NCBI GenBank assembly: GCA_009774235.1 | Contig: VSNJ01000221.1 | Span: forward strand, 1 to 5,614 | From: Lachnospiraceae bacterium | Lineage (GTDB): Bacteria > Bacillota > Clostridia > Lachnospirales > Lachnospiraceae | Length of the DNA: 5,614 bases | Direction: 5' to 3' | Part shown: positions 1 to 5,587 of the stretch, one piece after another | Layout of the letters: each line of letters opens with the position of its first letter | How positions within the stretch are numbered: position 1 is the stretch's first letter | Program-made: the position numbers and the translations under genes | Notes under the pieces: model-generated | What the model was told of the DNA's origin: nothing | What the model saw: the letters and a program-made list of their open reading frames with translations, nothing else | Databases searched by the model: none

Positions 1-132
1 GAACATATATTTGGGCTTGAGTTATATTAAGTAGCAGGAAGCCAGTTTTTAATGTCAGGATATAGGAATTTTATGTCGAAATATAAAAATATAATAATAT
101 ATGAACTAAAGTTTTTTGGGAAGGGTGGTATA
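1..132 (+). other. Leader upstream of the regulator operon
   Basis: No gene is supported here. The reading frame of the response regulator stays open back to an ATG at 52, but the 27 codons it would add have no ribosome binding site and do not resemble a receiver domain. A TATAAT hexamer sits at 90-95 in a very AT-rich stretch, and no good -35 box lies at 16-18 bases upstream, so I do not call a promoter with confidence. Two AGTT-containing words (GAGTT at 19, CAGTT at 43) are 24 bases apart. This is close to, but not, the 21-22 base phasing usual for LytTR operators. Confidence 0.3.
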
Positions 133-855
133 ATGTTAGAGGTTGCGGTTTGTGATGATGAGAAATATTTTTTGGAACAAGAAAAGGAGTGGATTACAAA
201 ATATATGAAAGTTGCAGGGTATAAGTTTAAAATTGATACTTTTGCATCAGGAACCAGTTTTATGGAAATTGGTGATAAAGTTAAACAATATGACATTATA
301 TTTTTAGATATCAATATGAGGGAGTTGAATGGTGTTGAAACAGCTAAGAAAATAAGGGAATATACCCAGAATGTATATATTGTTTTTGTGACTGCATTTA
401 TTACTTATTCATTGGAGGGATATAAGGTAGATGCCGTAAGGTATATTTTGAAAGATAACCAATTATTGGAAAAGGCAATTATAGAATGCCTTGATACAAT
501 TATTAATAAAATGCATTATGTAGAAAATAAGTATACCTTTGAATTCCGTGAGGGACGAAAAACACTTCTTATAGATGATATTGTATTTATTGAAAGTAAT
601 TTGCATAAATTATATTTTCACTTATCAAAAAAGCCAGGCCAGTATACTATGTATGGCCGGTTAGACCATATAGATGAATTATTGAAAAATTCTAATTTTT
701 GCAGGATACATAAAAGTTATCTGGTTAACTTAAAGTTTGTAAACAAAATTGAGCGGTATGTAGCAACATTGTCAGATGGGACTAAAGTCAACATTTCACA
801 ACCTAAATATAATGCTGTCAGGGAGGAATTTATATGCTTCAGGGGAGAGATATAG
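133..855 (+). CDS. agrA: LytTR-family response regulator (AgrA-like)
   Basis: This is a 240-residue cytoplasmic transcription factor, the usual length for AgrA/VirR-type regulators. Residues 1-120 form a CheY-like receiver: acidic pair D8-D9, phosphoacceptor D59 in FLDI, switch threonine T87 in VFVTAF, and conserved lysine K107 in YILK. Residues 135-238 form a LytTR DNA-binding domain, with the hallmark segments DDIVFIES (149-156), FCRIHKSYLVNL (189-200) and ISQPKYN (221-227). I chose the ATG at 133 because a purine-rich ribosome binding site (GGGAAGGGTGG) precedes it and the receiver begins at once with LEVAVCDDE; the in-frame ATG at 52 would add a tail unlike the family. The stop codon abuts the start of the sensor kinase, so the two are co-translated partners. 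By family, it should be phosphorylated by that kinase and bind paired direct repeats in promoters; the repeats at 2213-2251 are the obvious candidate. The symbol reflects its role in this locus; sequence alone says LytTR regulator. Confidence 0.92.
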   Translation: MLEVAVCDDEKYFLEQEKEWITKYMKVAGYKFKIDTFASGTSFMEIGDKVKQYDIIFLDINMRELNGVETAKKIREYTQNVYIVFVTAFITYSLEGYKVDAVRYILKDNQLLEKAIIECLDTIINKMHYVENKYTFEFREGRKTLLIDDIVFIESNLHKLYFHLSKKPGQYTMYGRLDHIDELLKNSNFCRIHKSYLVNLKFVNKIERYVATLSDGTKVNISQPKYNAVREEFICFRGEI

Positions 856-2145
856 ATGTTATTATATGTTTATGGGGTCATTTATACAATATTGTATGTA
901 ATGTTTTGTAAAATGTTTATAGAAAGTTTTACAAAAAAGCGTGTTTTGGGCAAAATATACAGATTTTTAATATTAAATGGTTTTATAATTATAGAATATT
1001 TGCAGTCAACATTATTTGCAAATATTATGTTATTAAAAGTACTAGGTATCATTTTATGTGGAACATTTTTTATGTGGCTTTATTTTGAGCAAAAGATAAT
1101 TAAAATTTTTATATTGGTATTATTGTACGAGGGGCTTTGTATTACAACAGATTATATTTCTTTGTCTATGGTTGGACACTTTTTTATCCACGTACAGAGG
1201 GAACAGTTGTTGTCTCCTGTTATGAATCTGCTTATGGGATGCTTAAGCCAAATATTACTTTTTTTCATTATTTTAGGGATTGGGAGGTATTTTGCAAATA
1301 ATAGTGCTGGTATGTTGACAGAACTGGAATGGATAAGGTTTACAATTTTTCCTGTTTTTACCATGGGTTCTATAATGGCCATGCTGGCGGATTTTGATAC
1401 TACAGTGAGTACCAGGCAGAAGGATGTGTTATTGTACATAGCATTTGGAATGTTAATTATAAATGTCCTGGTATTTTATTTAATTCATGATATTTTAGAA
1501 CGTGAAAAACAAATTAGAGAAGACAGGCTGTTCCGTGAACGGATAAAAAATGAAACTAGAATGTACCATCAGATTTCGGCAAATTATGATATGCAATGTA
1601 AAAGAGAACATGAATATAAAAATCAAATAATGGTGATATCTGCACTGGTTCAAAAACGCAAGTTAGAGGATTTAGACAGGTATTTGAATAAAGCTTGTGA
1701 TGAAATCAGACATAAGACAGACTGTATTGATACAAATAATGTGATTGTGAATGCAATATTGAATACAAAATACCGAGAAGCAAAACAAAAGGATGTTGTT
1801 TTTGTATTAAAGGTAAACGACTTATCAAATTTACCAATATCAGATGAAGATGTTGTGGTTATTTTATCTAATCTTTTGAACAATGCATTGGAGGCTTGTG
1901 AAAAATGTAATGATAAAATACTAAAAATAAAGTTTATAAAAGAAAATGGACAAATTGTGATTTCCGTAGTTAACTCGTTTGATGGTAATATTCTGGTGGT
2001 TAATGGAAATTACTGCTCCAGTAAAGATGACCTGTCACTACATGGTATGGGAATCAAGAATGTGAAAGAGGTGGTTGGTAAATATGGAGGGACATGTGTT
2101 ATCAAACATGATAATTATATGTTTCATTTCATTATTTTTATTTAA
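856..2145 (+). CDS. agrC: GHKL sensor histidine kinase (AgrC-like)
   Basis: This 429-residue membrane kinase has the architecture of AgrC-type peptide-pheromone receptors (HPK10 class). Residues 1-212 contain six or seven hydrophobic segments with short loops, the expected polytopic sensor. A charged linker (212-236) leads to the dimerisation and phosphoacceptor helix, with H252 in the motif EHEYKNQ and the following VNAILNTKYREA (298-309) typical of the family. The ATPase domain shows the N box LSNLLNNALEAC (337-348) and the G box HGMGIKNV (396-403); a canonical DxGxG box is lacking, as is usual in this class. The start ATG follows the stop of the response regulator with no gap, and AGGGGAGAG at 841-849, inside the upstream gene, serves as its ribosome binding site. 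It should autophosphorylate on H252 when the cyclic peptide from agrBD binds outside, then pass the phosphate to D59 of the regulator. An intrinsic terminator follows 34 bases after the stop. Confidence 0.92.
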   Translation: MLLYVYGVIYTILYVMFCKMFIESFTKKRVLGKIYRFLILNGFIIIEYLQSTLFANIMLLKVLGIILCGTFFMWLYFEQKIIKIFILVLLYEGLCITTDYISLSMVGHFFIHVQREQLLSPVMNLLMGCLSQILLFFIILGIGRYFANNSAGMLTELEWIRFTIFPVFTMGSIMAMLADFDTTVSTRQKDVLLYIAFGMLIINVLVFYLIHDILEREKQIREDRLFRERIKNETRMYHQISANYDMQCKREHEYKNQIMVISALVQKRKLEDLDRYLNKACDEIRHKTDCIDTNNVIVNAILNTKYREAKQKDVVFVLKVNDLSNLPISDEDVVVILSNLLNNALEACEKCNDKILKIKFIKENGQIVISVVNSFDGNILVVNGNYCSSKDDLSLHGMGIKNVKEVVGKYGGTCVIKHDNYMFHFIIFI

Positions 2146-2179
2146 TTAGGAATTTTGACAATCTAGTTTTATCCATATT

Positions 2180-2216
2180 AAAAAATAGATGCCTTATGAG
2201 AGGTATCTATTTTTTT
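2180..2216 (+). terminator. Rho-independent terminator of the agrA-agrC operon
   Basis: A 15-base-pair stem with one G-T wobble (arms 2180-2194 and 2201-2215) encloses the 6-base loop TATGAG, and a run of seven T ends at 2216. The arms read AAAAAATAGATGCCT and AGGTATCTATTTTTT. Its A-run and T-run symmetry could let it work on either strand, but no minus-strand gene is visible. It separates the regulator pair from agrBD, implying that agrB needs its own promoter. Confidence 0.88.
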
Positions 2217-2251
2217 AAATTCTGTAAAGAAATTTTAAATTCTGCAAAGAA
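2213..2251 (+). repeat. Tandem 19-bp direct repeat, candidate LytTR operator
   Basis: TTTTAAATTCTGTAAAGAA (2213-2231) is repeated as TTTTAAATTCTGCAAAGAA (2233-2251). The copies differ at one position and are offset by 20 bases, about two turns of the helix. Each also contains the small inverted repeat TTCT-N4-AGAA. LytTR regulators such as AgrA bind pairs of short direct repeats about 21-22 bases apart, just upstream of or overlapping the -35 region. The second copy covers the -35 position for the TATAAT at 2261. The inner word TCTGTAAAG matches the published AgrA-type consensus only in part, so assignment to the upstream regulator is inferred from position and geometry. The first copy overlaps the T-run of the terminator. 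Confidence 0.65.
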
Positions 2252-2272
2252 TGTAATAATTATAATTTATTT
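2240..2272 (+). promoter_or_regulatory. Probable activated promoter of agrBD
   Basis: A perfect -10 hexamer TATAAT lies at 2261-2266, about 65 bases before the agrB start codon. No good TTGACA-like -35 hexamer is found 16-18 bases upstream; that position is occupied by the second direct repeat. A strong -10 with a missing -35 beside a repeat pair is the usual form of a promoter that needs an activator. Transcription would begin near 2273, giving a leader of about 58 bases. Confidence 0.5.
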
Positions 2273-2330
2273 ACCGAAAAAATAATGTAAAAATTAAACT
2301 TTTTTAGATTTACAAATATCAGGAGAGAAA

Positions 2331-2912
2331 ATGATATATAATTTAGCAAATATATTAGTTAAAAAAATGTTGGTATATAATTTAATTAAAAATGATGTTC
2401 AAGAATATTATAAATATTCCATTCAAATACATATAGAACGTTTTATAGGATTTTCTTTGCTTTTATTTATTTCGGTATTTTGCGGACTGATGTATGAAAC
2501 AGTTTTCTTTTATATATTTTTTTCATATATTAGAAGATATTCAGGGGGATTTCATGCAAACAGTTTTGGTGGTTGTATATTTTATTCTGTAACGATATAT
2601 TTGTTTTATATAAAAATACTATATCCAATTCTCTTACAGAATATATTGTTAAATATGTTTATATTAGTTTTTAGTTTATTTATAGTTTTGATTTTTGGTG
2701 CAGCTAATCATCCTAATATGCATTGGAATATGGAAGAATATGCTATGAGCAGGAATATTGCAAGGGTTGTGGCAATTATAGAAGTGAATTGTATAATATT
2801 GTTATTTGTTTTAGGTGTGTCTTATAGTTATATCCTGTTTATGAGTTTTGGATTAACTTTAAGTGCAATAATGTTGTTATTAGCAAAAATAATAAGACAG
2901 GAGGTGAGTTAA
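2331..2912 (+). CDS. agrB: AgrB-type pheromone-processing membrane peptidase
   Basis: This 193-residue polytopic membrane protein is close to the usual family length. AgrB is a cysteine endopeptidase that removes the C-terminal tail of AgrD and closes the thiolactone ring of the autoinducer at the membrane. The catalytic signature is plain: RRYSGGFHANSFGGC at residues 68-82, giving catalytic H75 and C82 with the same seven-residue spacing as in Staphylococcus aureus AgrB (H77, C84). A second family signature, GAANHPNM (123-130), lies in the later loop. Hydrophobic segments occur at about 36-53, 83-100, 104-124, 143-161 and 165-186. AGGAGAG at 2321-2327 provides a rather closely spaced ribosome binding site. 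The gene overlaps the agrD ribosome binding site and ends one base before the agrD start, so the enzyme and its substrate are translationally linked. Transcription probably starts at the repeat-flanked promoter upstream. Confidence 0.95.
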   Translation: MIYNLANILVKKMLVYNLIKNDVQEYYKYSIQIHIERFIGFSLLLFISVFCGLMYETVFFYIFFSYIRRYSGGFHANSFGGCIFYSVTIYLFYIKILYPILLQNILLNMFILVFSLFIVLIFGAANHPNMHWNMEEYAMSRNIARVVAIIEVNCIILLFVLGVSYSYILFMSFGLTLSAIMLLLAKIIRQEVS

Positions 2913-2913
2913 G

Positions 2914-3069
2914 ATGAAGAAAGAAGCTGAAAAGAAATTGCTTGAAATGGTGAAAAAGGTAGTAGATTTGGAGATTTATAGCCATAAGTACAGAGGAGGC
3001 CCTCCTTATTGCCCAGCAATTTTTCATCAGCCTAAAAGACCTGATGAGAATGTAAAACAGAAGATGTAA
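2914..3069 (+). CDS. agrD: AgrD-type cyclic peptide autoinducer precursor
   Basis: This small 51-residue gene encodes the pheromone precursor. Residues 1-22 form a charged, amphipathic leader helix that should lie on the membrane. The core carries the only cysteine, C33, in PPYCPAIF (30-37). The tail begins HQPKRPDENV (38-47), which lines up residue for residue with DEPKVPEELT of S. aureus AgrD. That alignment puts the AgrB cut after F37 and a thiolactone between C33 and F37, giving the five-membered ring C-P-A-I-F. The N-terminal cut is unknown; the Gly-Gly at 28-29 is a tempting point and would yield an eight-residue peptide. A near-perfect ribosome binding site, AGGAGGTG at 2899-2906, lies within the end of agrB with 9 bases to the ATG. 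Its size, single cysteine, tail motif and position beside agrB make the call strong. The matching receptor is the kinase encoded at 856-2145. Confidence 0.93.
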   Translation: MKKEAEKKLLEMVKKVVDLEIYSHKYRGGPPYCPAIFHQPKRPDENVKQKM

Positions 3070-3130
3070 TAGTTAATAATTCTTTTTGTTATTTATTGAA
3101 TTAGTGGTTATTAAGAATGGAGGTTTAATT

Positions 3131-3493
3131 ATGAAAAAGTTAGTTAAGAGAATTTTAGGAGCAATAGTAATAGCTTCAATAATGTTTTCTGTTATGCCAG
3201 GAATTAATGTAAGTGCTATAACAGGATACCACCCAAGTTCTATGATTTCACCATGCCCTTATTGCAAAGTGAGAAATATTAGTTATGGTGTGATGCGGGA
3301 TTTTAGTGGTACATCCCAGACATTTCATGAAGGAAAATATTGTGAAGTGTGCAAGAGAACAGTTCCATCTGGTGAATCACATTATTGTTATACTGTACAG
3401 GACAGATTTTCATTTATGTGTGATAAATGCCATAGTGACTATTATGTTCTTTCAGACCCAATTCTTGCTGAGCATACGATAAAAAGGAAATAA
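3131..3493 (+). CDS. Small secreted cysteine-rich protein with three CxxC motifs
   Basis: This 120-residue protein is of unknown function. The ATG at 3131 is preceded by GGAGGT (3119-3124), and the protein then opens with a textbook signal peptide: MKKLVKR, a hydrophobic core (8-22), and VSA at 27-29 as the likely signal peptidase I site. No lipobox cysteine is present, and the mature part of about 91 residues has no membrane segment or cell-wall anchor, so it should be released. It carries seven cysteines: CPYC (42-45), CEVC (71-74), C86, and CDKC (97-100), with histidines at 67, 84 and 101. The CxxC pairs look like zinc-ribbon or zinc-knuckle ligands, though secreted cysteines could instead form disulfides. 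The gene starts 61 bases after agrD with no terminator and only a weak promoter-like sequence between, so it is probably transcribed with agrBD and may be under quorum control. It is too long, and lacks the tail motif, to be a second AgrD. Confidence 0.8.
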   Translation: MKKLVKRILGAIVIASIMFSVMPGINVSAITGYHPSSMISPCPYCKVRNISYGVMRDFSGTSQTFHEGKYCEVCKRTVPSGESHYCYTVQDRFSFMCDKCHSDYYVLSDPILAEHTIKRK

Positions 3494-3518
3494 AAAATTT
3501 TATTATTATGTATTCTAT

Positions 3519-3597
3519 ATTTCTTGGGGTAAATATTCTGGTCTTGTAATGCAGGAAGTAAATTCTGTCTGGTAATTGAGGACTTGCCCCAAGGAAT
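3519..3597 (+). repeat. Long imperfect inverted repeat in the 157-base gap
   Basis: Arms at 3519-3532 (ATTTCTTGGGGTAA) and 3584-3597 (TTGCCCCAAGGAAT) pair over 14 contiguous positions, two of them G-T wobbles, with the core TTGGGG/CCCCAA. The intervening 51 bases can form at least one small inner hairpin (TCTTG at 3542 with CAGGA at 3552). No T-run follows, so it is not a typical intrinsic terminator. It lies after the secreted-protein gene and 54 bases before the next start codon. It could be a structured leader, an RNA-processing or stability element, or a small RNA. It resembles no riboswitch I recognise. Confidence 0.55.
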
Positions 3598-3650
3598 TTA
3601 TTTGAAAACAGTTTGATTAACACGTAGTGAATTAAGTTGGAGGTAAAAAT

Positions 3651-4373
3651 ATGGACATAATTAATTCCAATTCTTTTAGATATGAAAATGTTGGTTTTGA
3701 TACTTGCTCTATTTCTTTAAAAAAACAGATAGAAACAGGGAATGAATCACTTTCAGACGAGAATGATATAAGTGATGTAGATTGTTTTCAGGAATTATGT
3801 AAGAAGTTTCCTAATGCTTCATTTGCTGTAAAGGATATTTCTCTTGAATGTACAGACCAGGAGTGGCTGCCAGAAAGATTTTTAGATAATTCCAAGTTAC
3901 AAAATTTTAGTAATTTAGAAACAGTTAGTATTGCTTTTGATAAAAGAATTTTTGAAAAAGCTGCAAATGACACCAGATTTATGGAGTATTTGACAGAGTT
4001 TACAGAGAATTTAAATAACCGATGGGGTTATTATAAAGAAGGCTGTTTAAACGATGGAATGAAATATATGCATTCAGATGTGTTTTTGAAACCTGATGGA
4101 ACGATAGGTTATACTATTACAGAATATAAAGAACCATACCGTCTGTTTGATTTATACTTTGAGAATGAAAATAATTTGTCTGGATTACAGGATGACAATA
4201 TTGCAAAACACATTCTTGAGGAATATGAAAAACAGAAACTGGAAGGACTTTTTGATATGATGGATAAAATCCATGAAAATTCTAAAAAGCTAAATGAGCA
4301 AATAAAGCATGACAAACGTAATGAGAAATTAAAGATAGAAGAATATGAAAAGACTTTTATATTTGGTGTTTAA
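3651..4373 (+). CDS. Uncharacterised protein, possible DUF6033-like Lachnospiraceae family
   Basis: This is a 240-residue protein with no signal peptide and no membrane segment. I do not recognise a function. The N-terminal 40 residues are polar and of low complexity. A folded-looking part begins with CFQELCKKFPNASFAVKD (45-62) and continues through ETVSIAFDKRIFEKAAND (90-107) to FMEYL (110-114). The pattern of F-x-E-L-C-x-K-F-P-N followed by V-S-I and K-A-x-x-D is one I associate from memory with uncharacterised Lachnospiraceae proteins, possibly the DUF6033 family; treat this as a lead. Residues 134-172 look beta-rich (HSDVFLKPDGTIGYTIT). Residues 184-234 are strongly charged and helical, probably a coiled coil. 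A strong ribosome binding site, GGAGGT at 3639-3644, supports the ATG at 3651. It is on the same strand as agrBD, but 157 bases separate it from the preceding gene, so membership in that operon is uncertain. Confidence 0.7.
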   Translation: MDIINSNSFRYENVGFDTCSISLKKQIETGNESLSDENDISDVDCFQELCKKFPNASFAVKDISLECTDQEWLPERFLDNSKLQNFSNLETVSIAFDKRIFEKAANDTRFMEYLTEFTENLNNRWGYYKEGCLNDGMKYMHSDVFLKPDGTIGYTITEYKEPYRLFDLYFENENNLSGLQDDNIAKHILEEYEKQKLEGLFDMMDKIHENSKKLNEQIKHDKRNEKLKIEEYEKTFIFGV

Positions 4374-4513
4374 AAAGTCTATGATATTATTTTAAAGTGC
4401 TTTTTTGTTGTTTTAGAAAAAGCTTCTTCATAATTTTTGAAAATAATAGTTTTTATGGACGTTGTGTTAGTATGTTGCATATTTTATGCATAGATTTAGG
4501 GAGGAAGATTTAA
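4374..4513 (+). other. Intergenic region with a weak hairpin
   Basis: This 140-base AT-rich gap holds two short structures. An A/T-dominated stem, GCTTTTT (4399-4405) with AAAAAGC (4417-4423), is followed by a broken T-rich stretch and could be a poor terminator for the upstream gene. TGCAT (4476-4480) pairs with ATGCA (4486-4490) just before the next ribosome binding site. No promoter with both boxes near consensus is visible. The two flanking genes could be cotranscribed with attenuation, or independent; the sequence does not decide. Confidence 0.3.
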
Positions 4514-5416
4514 ATGTTAAGAGAAGAAAGGGTAACTACGAACCAGAGGAATAGTATTGTGTCACAAATTATGAAGAAGGAAGTTAAATGTTATGAGACA
4601 GACAGCAAAAAGATTTCAGAAAAATTTGGTAATTCTGCCGACTGCCTGGAAATAAGTGCAGAAGGGAACAAACAGTATATGAATACCCAGATATATGGCA
4701 ATACAGAGAGGATTCCATTTTACGATATTGAAGAAATGGGAAAAGAGGCATGGGAGGCGGCAACAGGAGTAAAGGTTCTGTATTATCTGGAAAGTAGCAA
4801 TATAGCAGGGACAGAAGCCAATGTTTTTCAAAGGTATCAACATAAGCAGTATAAAGTTTTTAGCAATTTTTTAGAGGATAATAATGCATATGAACATATG
4901 AATCCGGGATTAAGTGGAAAGTATGGTTCAATGCTTAAAGATATCACCAAGGCAATGGATGAATATGGTGATGGCGGATATAATGGAATATCAAGAAAGT
5001 CAATGCTGTTGTCTCAGAATATGATTGCACAGTTAGAGTTTTTTAATACAAATTATGTGCCATATTATTTGCAGAGTGATTTTCAGAAGTTGATTGAGGA
5101 ATGCAATTATTTTAACCAGAGCAGCAGGGAGAAGATGTTTGTTGACCGTATGCCTGGTGATATTGTGCTAAAAGGATTAGAGGACGGTTTGGTTAATAAA
5201 GAAAAAAGTGTGGTAGTTAGAAACTATTTGGAATACAGCAGGCAGGAAAAGGATGAAATTTGTGAGTTATTTTCAAATTTAAAGGGAAAAAGGAATCTTT
5301 CAGATATTTATGTTACGTTACAAAATATAGAAAAGTGGTATTGCAGATATGACGCCAACGCAGATGCAAAAAATATATTTTCTATTATGAAAACATCATG
5401 GAAAAAACTTATTTAA
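4514..5416 (+). CDS. Uncharacterised 300-residue protein
   Basis: This protein has no recognised function, signal peptide or membrane segment. The start at 4514 follows AGGGAGGA (4498-4505) at good spacing. The N-terminal 55 residues are polar and include NSADCLEISAEG (40-51). Short D-x-x-x-I-S-x-E-G/A-K-like segments of this kind occur in FlgM-type anti-sigma factors and in many small Lachnospiraceae proteins of unknown role; this is a resemblance only. Residues 69-127 are mixed and aromatic-rich, with VLYYLESSN (88-96). A glycine-rich stretch, LSGKYG (133-138) to YGDGGYNG (151-158), precedes a mostly helical C-terminal half (162-300). That half has five conspicuous aromatic residues in TNYVPYYLQSDF (179-190) and ends WKKLI. 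Cysteines at 26, 44, 197, 250 and 277 are scattered, with no CxxC. It lies on the same strand as the 240-residue gene and shares its soluble, polar-headed style, suggesting a functional pair, but this is inference. Confidence 0.7.
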   Translation: MLREERVTTNQRNSIVSQIMKKEVKCYETDSKKISEKFGNSADCLEISAEGNKQYMNTQIYGNTERIPFYDIEEMGKEAWEAATGVKVLYYLESSNIAGTEANVFQRYQHKQYKVFSNFLEDNNAYEHMNPGLSGKYGSMLKDITKAMDEYGDGGYNGISRKSMLLSQNMIAQLEFFNTNYVPYYLQSDFQKLIEECNYFNQSSREKMFVDRMPGDIVLKGLEDGLVNKEKSVVVRNYLEYSRQEKDEICELFSNLKGKRNLSDIYVTLQNIEKWYCRYDANADAKNIFSIMKTSWKKLI

Positions 5417-5518
5417 TCAATACATTATTATAGCCTCTCGGATTCATATCAAATAGATTGAGAGTTGGGTTTTGACAACTGAATATTGTGAAGTTTTGGA
5501 AAGATATCAGATAAATGT

Positions 5519-5543
5519 GGAAAAAAGGGCGCACTTTTCCCTT
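5519..5543 (+). terminator. Possible weak terminator hairpin
   Basis: Two mutually exclusive stems are possible: GGAAAA (5519-5524) with TTTTCC (5535-5540), or AAGGG (5525-5529) with CCCTT (5539-5543). Either is about 100 bases after the 300-residue gene. The T content downstream is patchy, not a clean run, so termination is uncertain. Confidence 0.28.
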
Positions 5544-5557
5544 CTTCAATTAGTCTT

Positions 5558-5587
5558 TTGAAAATATTATAAAAAACCTGCTATACT
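5558..5587 (+). promoter_or_regulatory. Extended -10 promoter reading out of the window
   Basis: TTGAAA (5558-5563) and TATACT (5582-5587) are separated by 18 bases, and TGC directly before the -10 box makes an extended TGN motif. This is the best-matched vegetative promoter in the window. It would start transcription near 5594, towards a gene beyond the right edge. A small inverted repeat (TGCTA at 5579-5583, TAGCA at 5589-5593) overlaps the -10 box. Confidence 0.5.

Noticed and set aside
17..53. Possible LytTR operator upstream of the regulator (GAGTT and CAGTT words)
   Set aside because: The words are 24 bases apart, off the usual helical phasing, and are dissimilar beyond AGTT.
52..132. 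Upstream in-frame ATG extending the response regulator by 27 residues
   Set aside because: It has no ribosome binding site, and the added residues do not fit a receiver domain; the ATG at 133 has a good site and starts exactly at the domain.
1152..1439. Minus-strand open frames inside the plus-strand genes, this one being the longest inside the kinase
   Set aside because: They lie within well-supported coding regions, have no ribosome binding sites and show no family resemblance.
2155..2183. Perfect TTGACA after the kinase gene as an agrB promoter
   Set aside because: Only poor -10 candidates follow (TATTAA at 15 bases or TTAAAA at 17), and any transcript would run straight into the strong terminator at 2180-2216.
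3086..3114. Separate promoter for the secreted protein (TTGTTA, 17 bases, TATTAA)
   Set aside because: Both hexamers match at only four of six positions, and transcription would start at or inside the ribosome binding site.
3086..3130. In-frame upstream start for the secreted protein (would add 15 residues)
   Set aside because: The frame lacks a ribosome binding site there, and the extension would bury the signal peptide; the ATG at 3131 has GGAGGT and a perfect signal-peptide start.
3131..3493. Second pheromone precursor or bacteriocin
   Set aside because: It has a standard signal peptide, is 120 residues long and lacks the AgrD tail motif or a lanthipeptide-type core; its cysteines come as CxxC pairs.
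3491..3508. AT-only palindrome after the secreted-protein gene as a terminator
   Set aside because: The stem would be entirely A-T with a two-base loop and lacks any G-C pairs.
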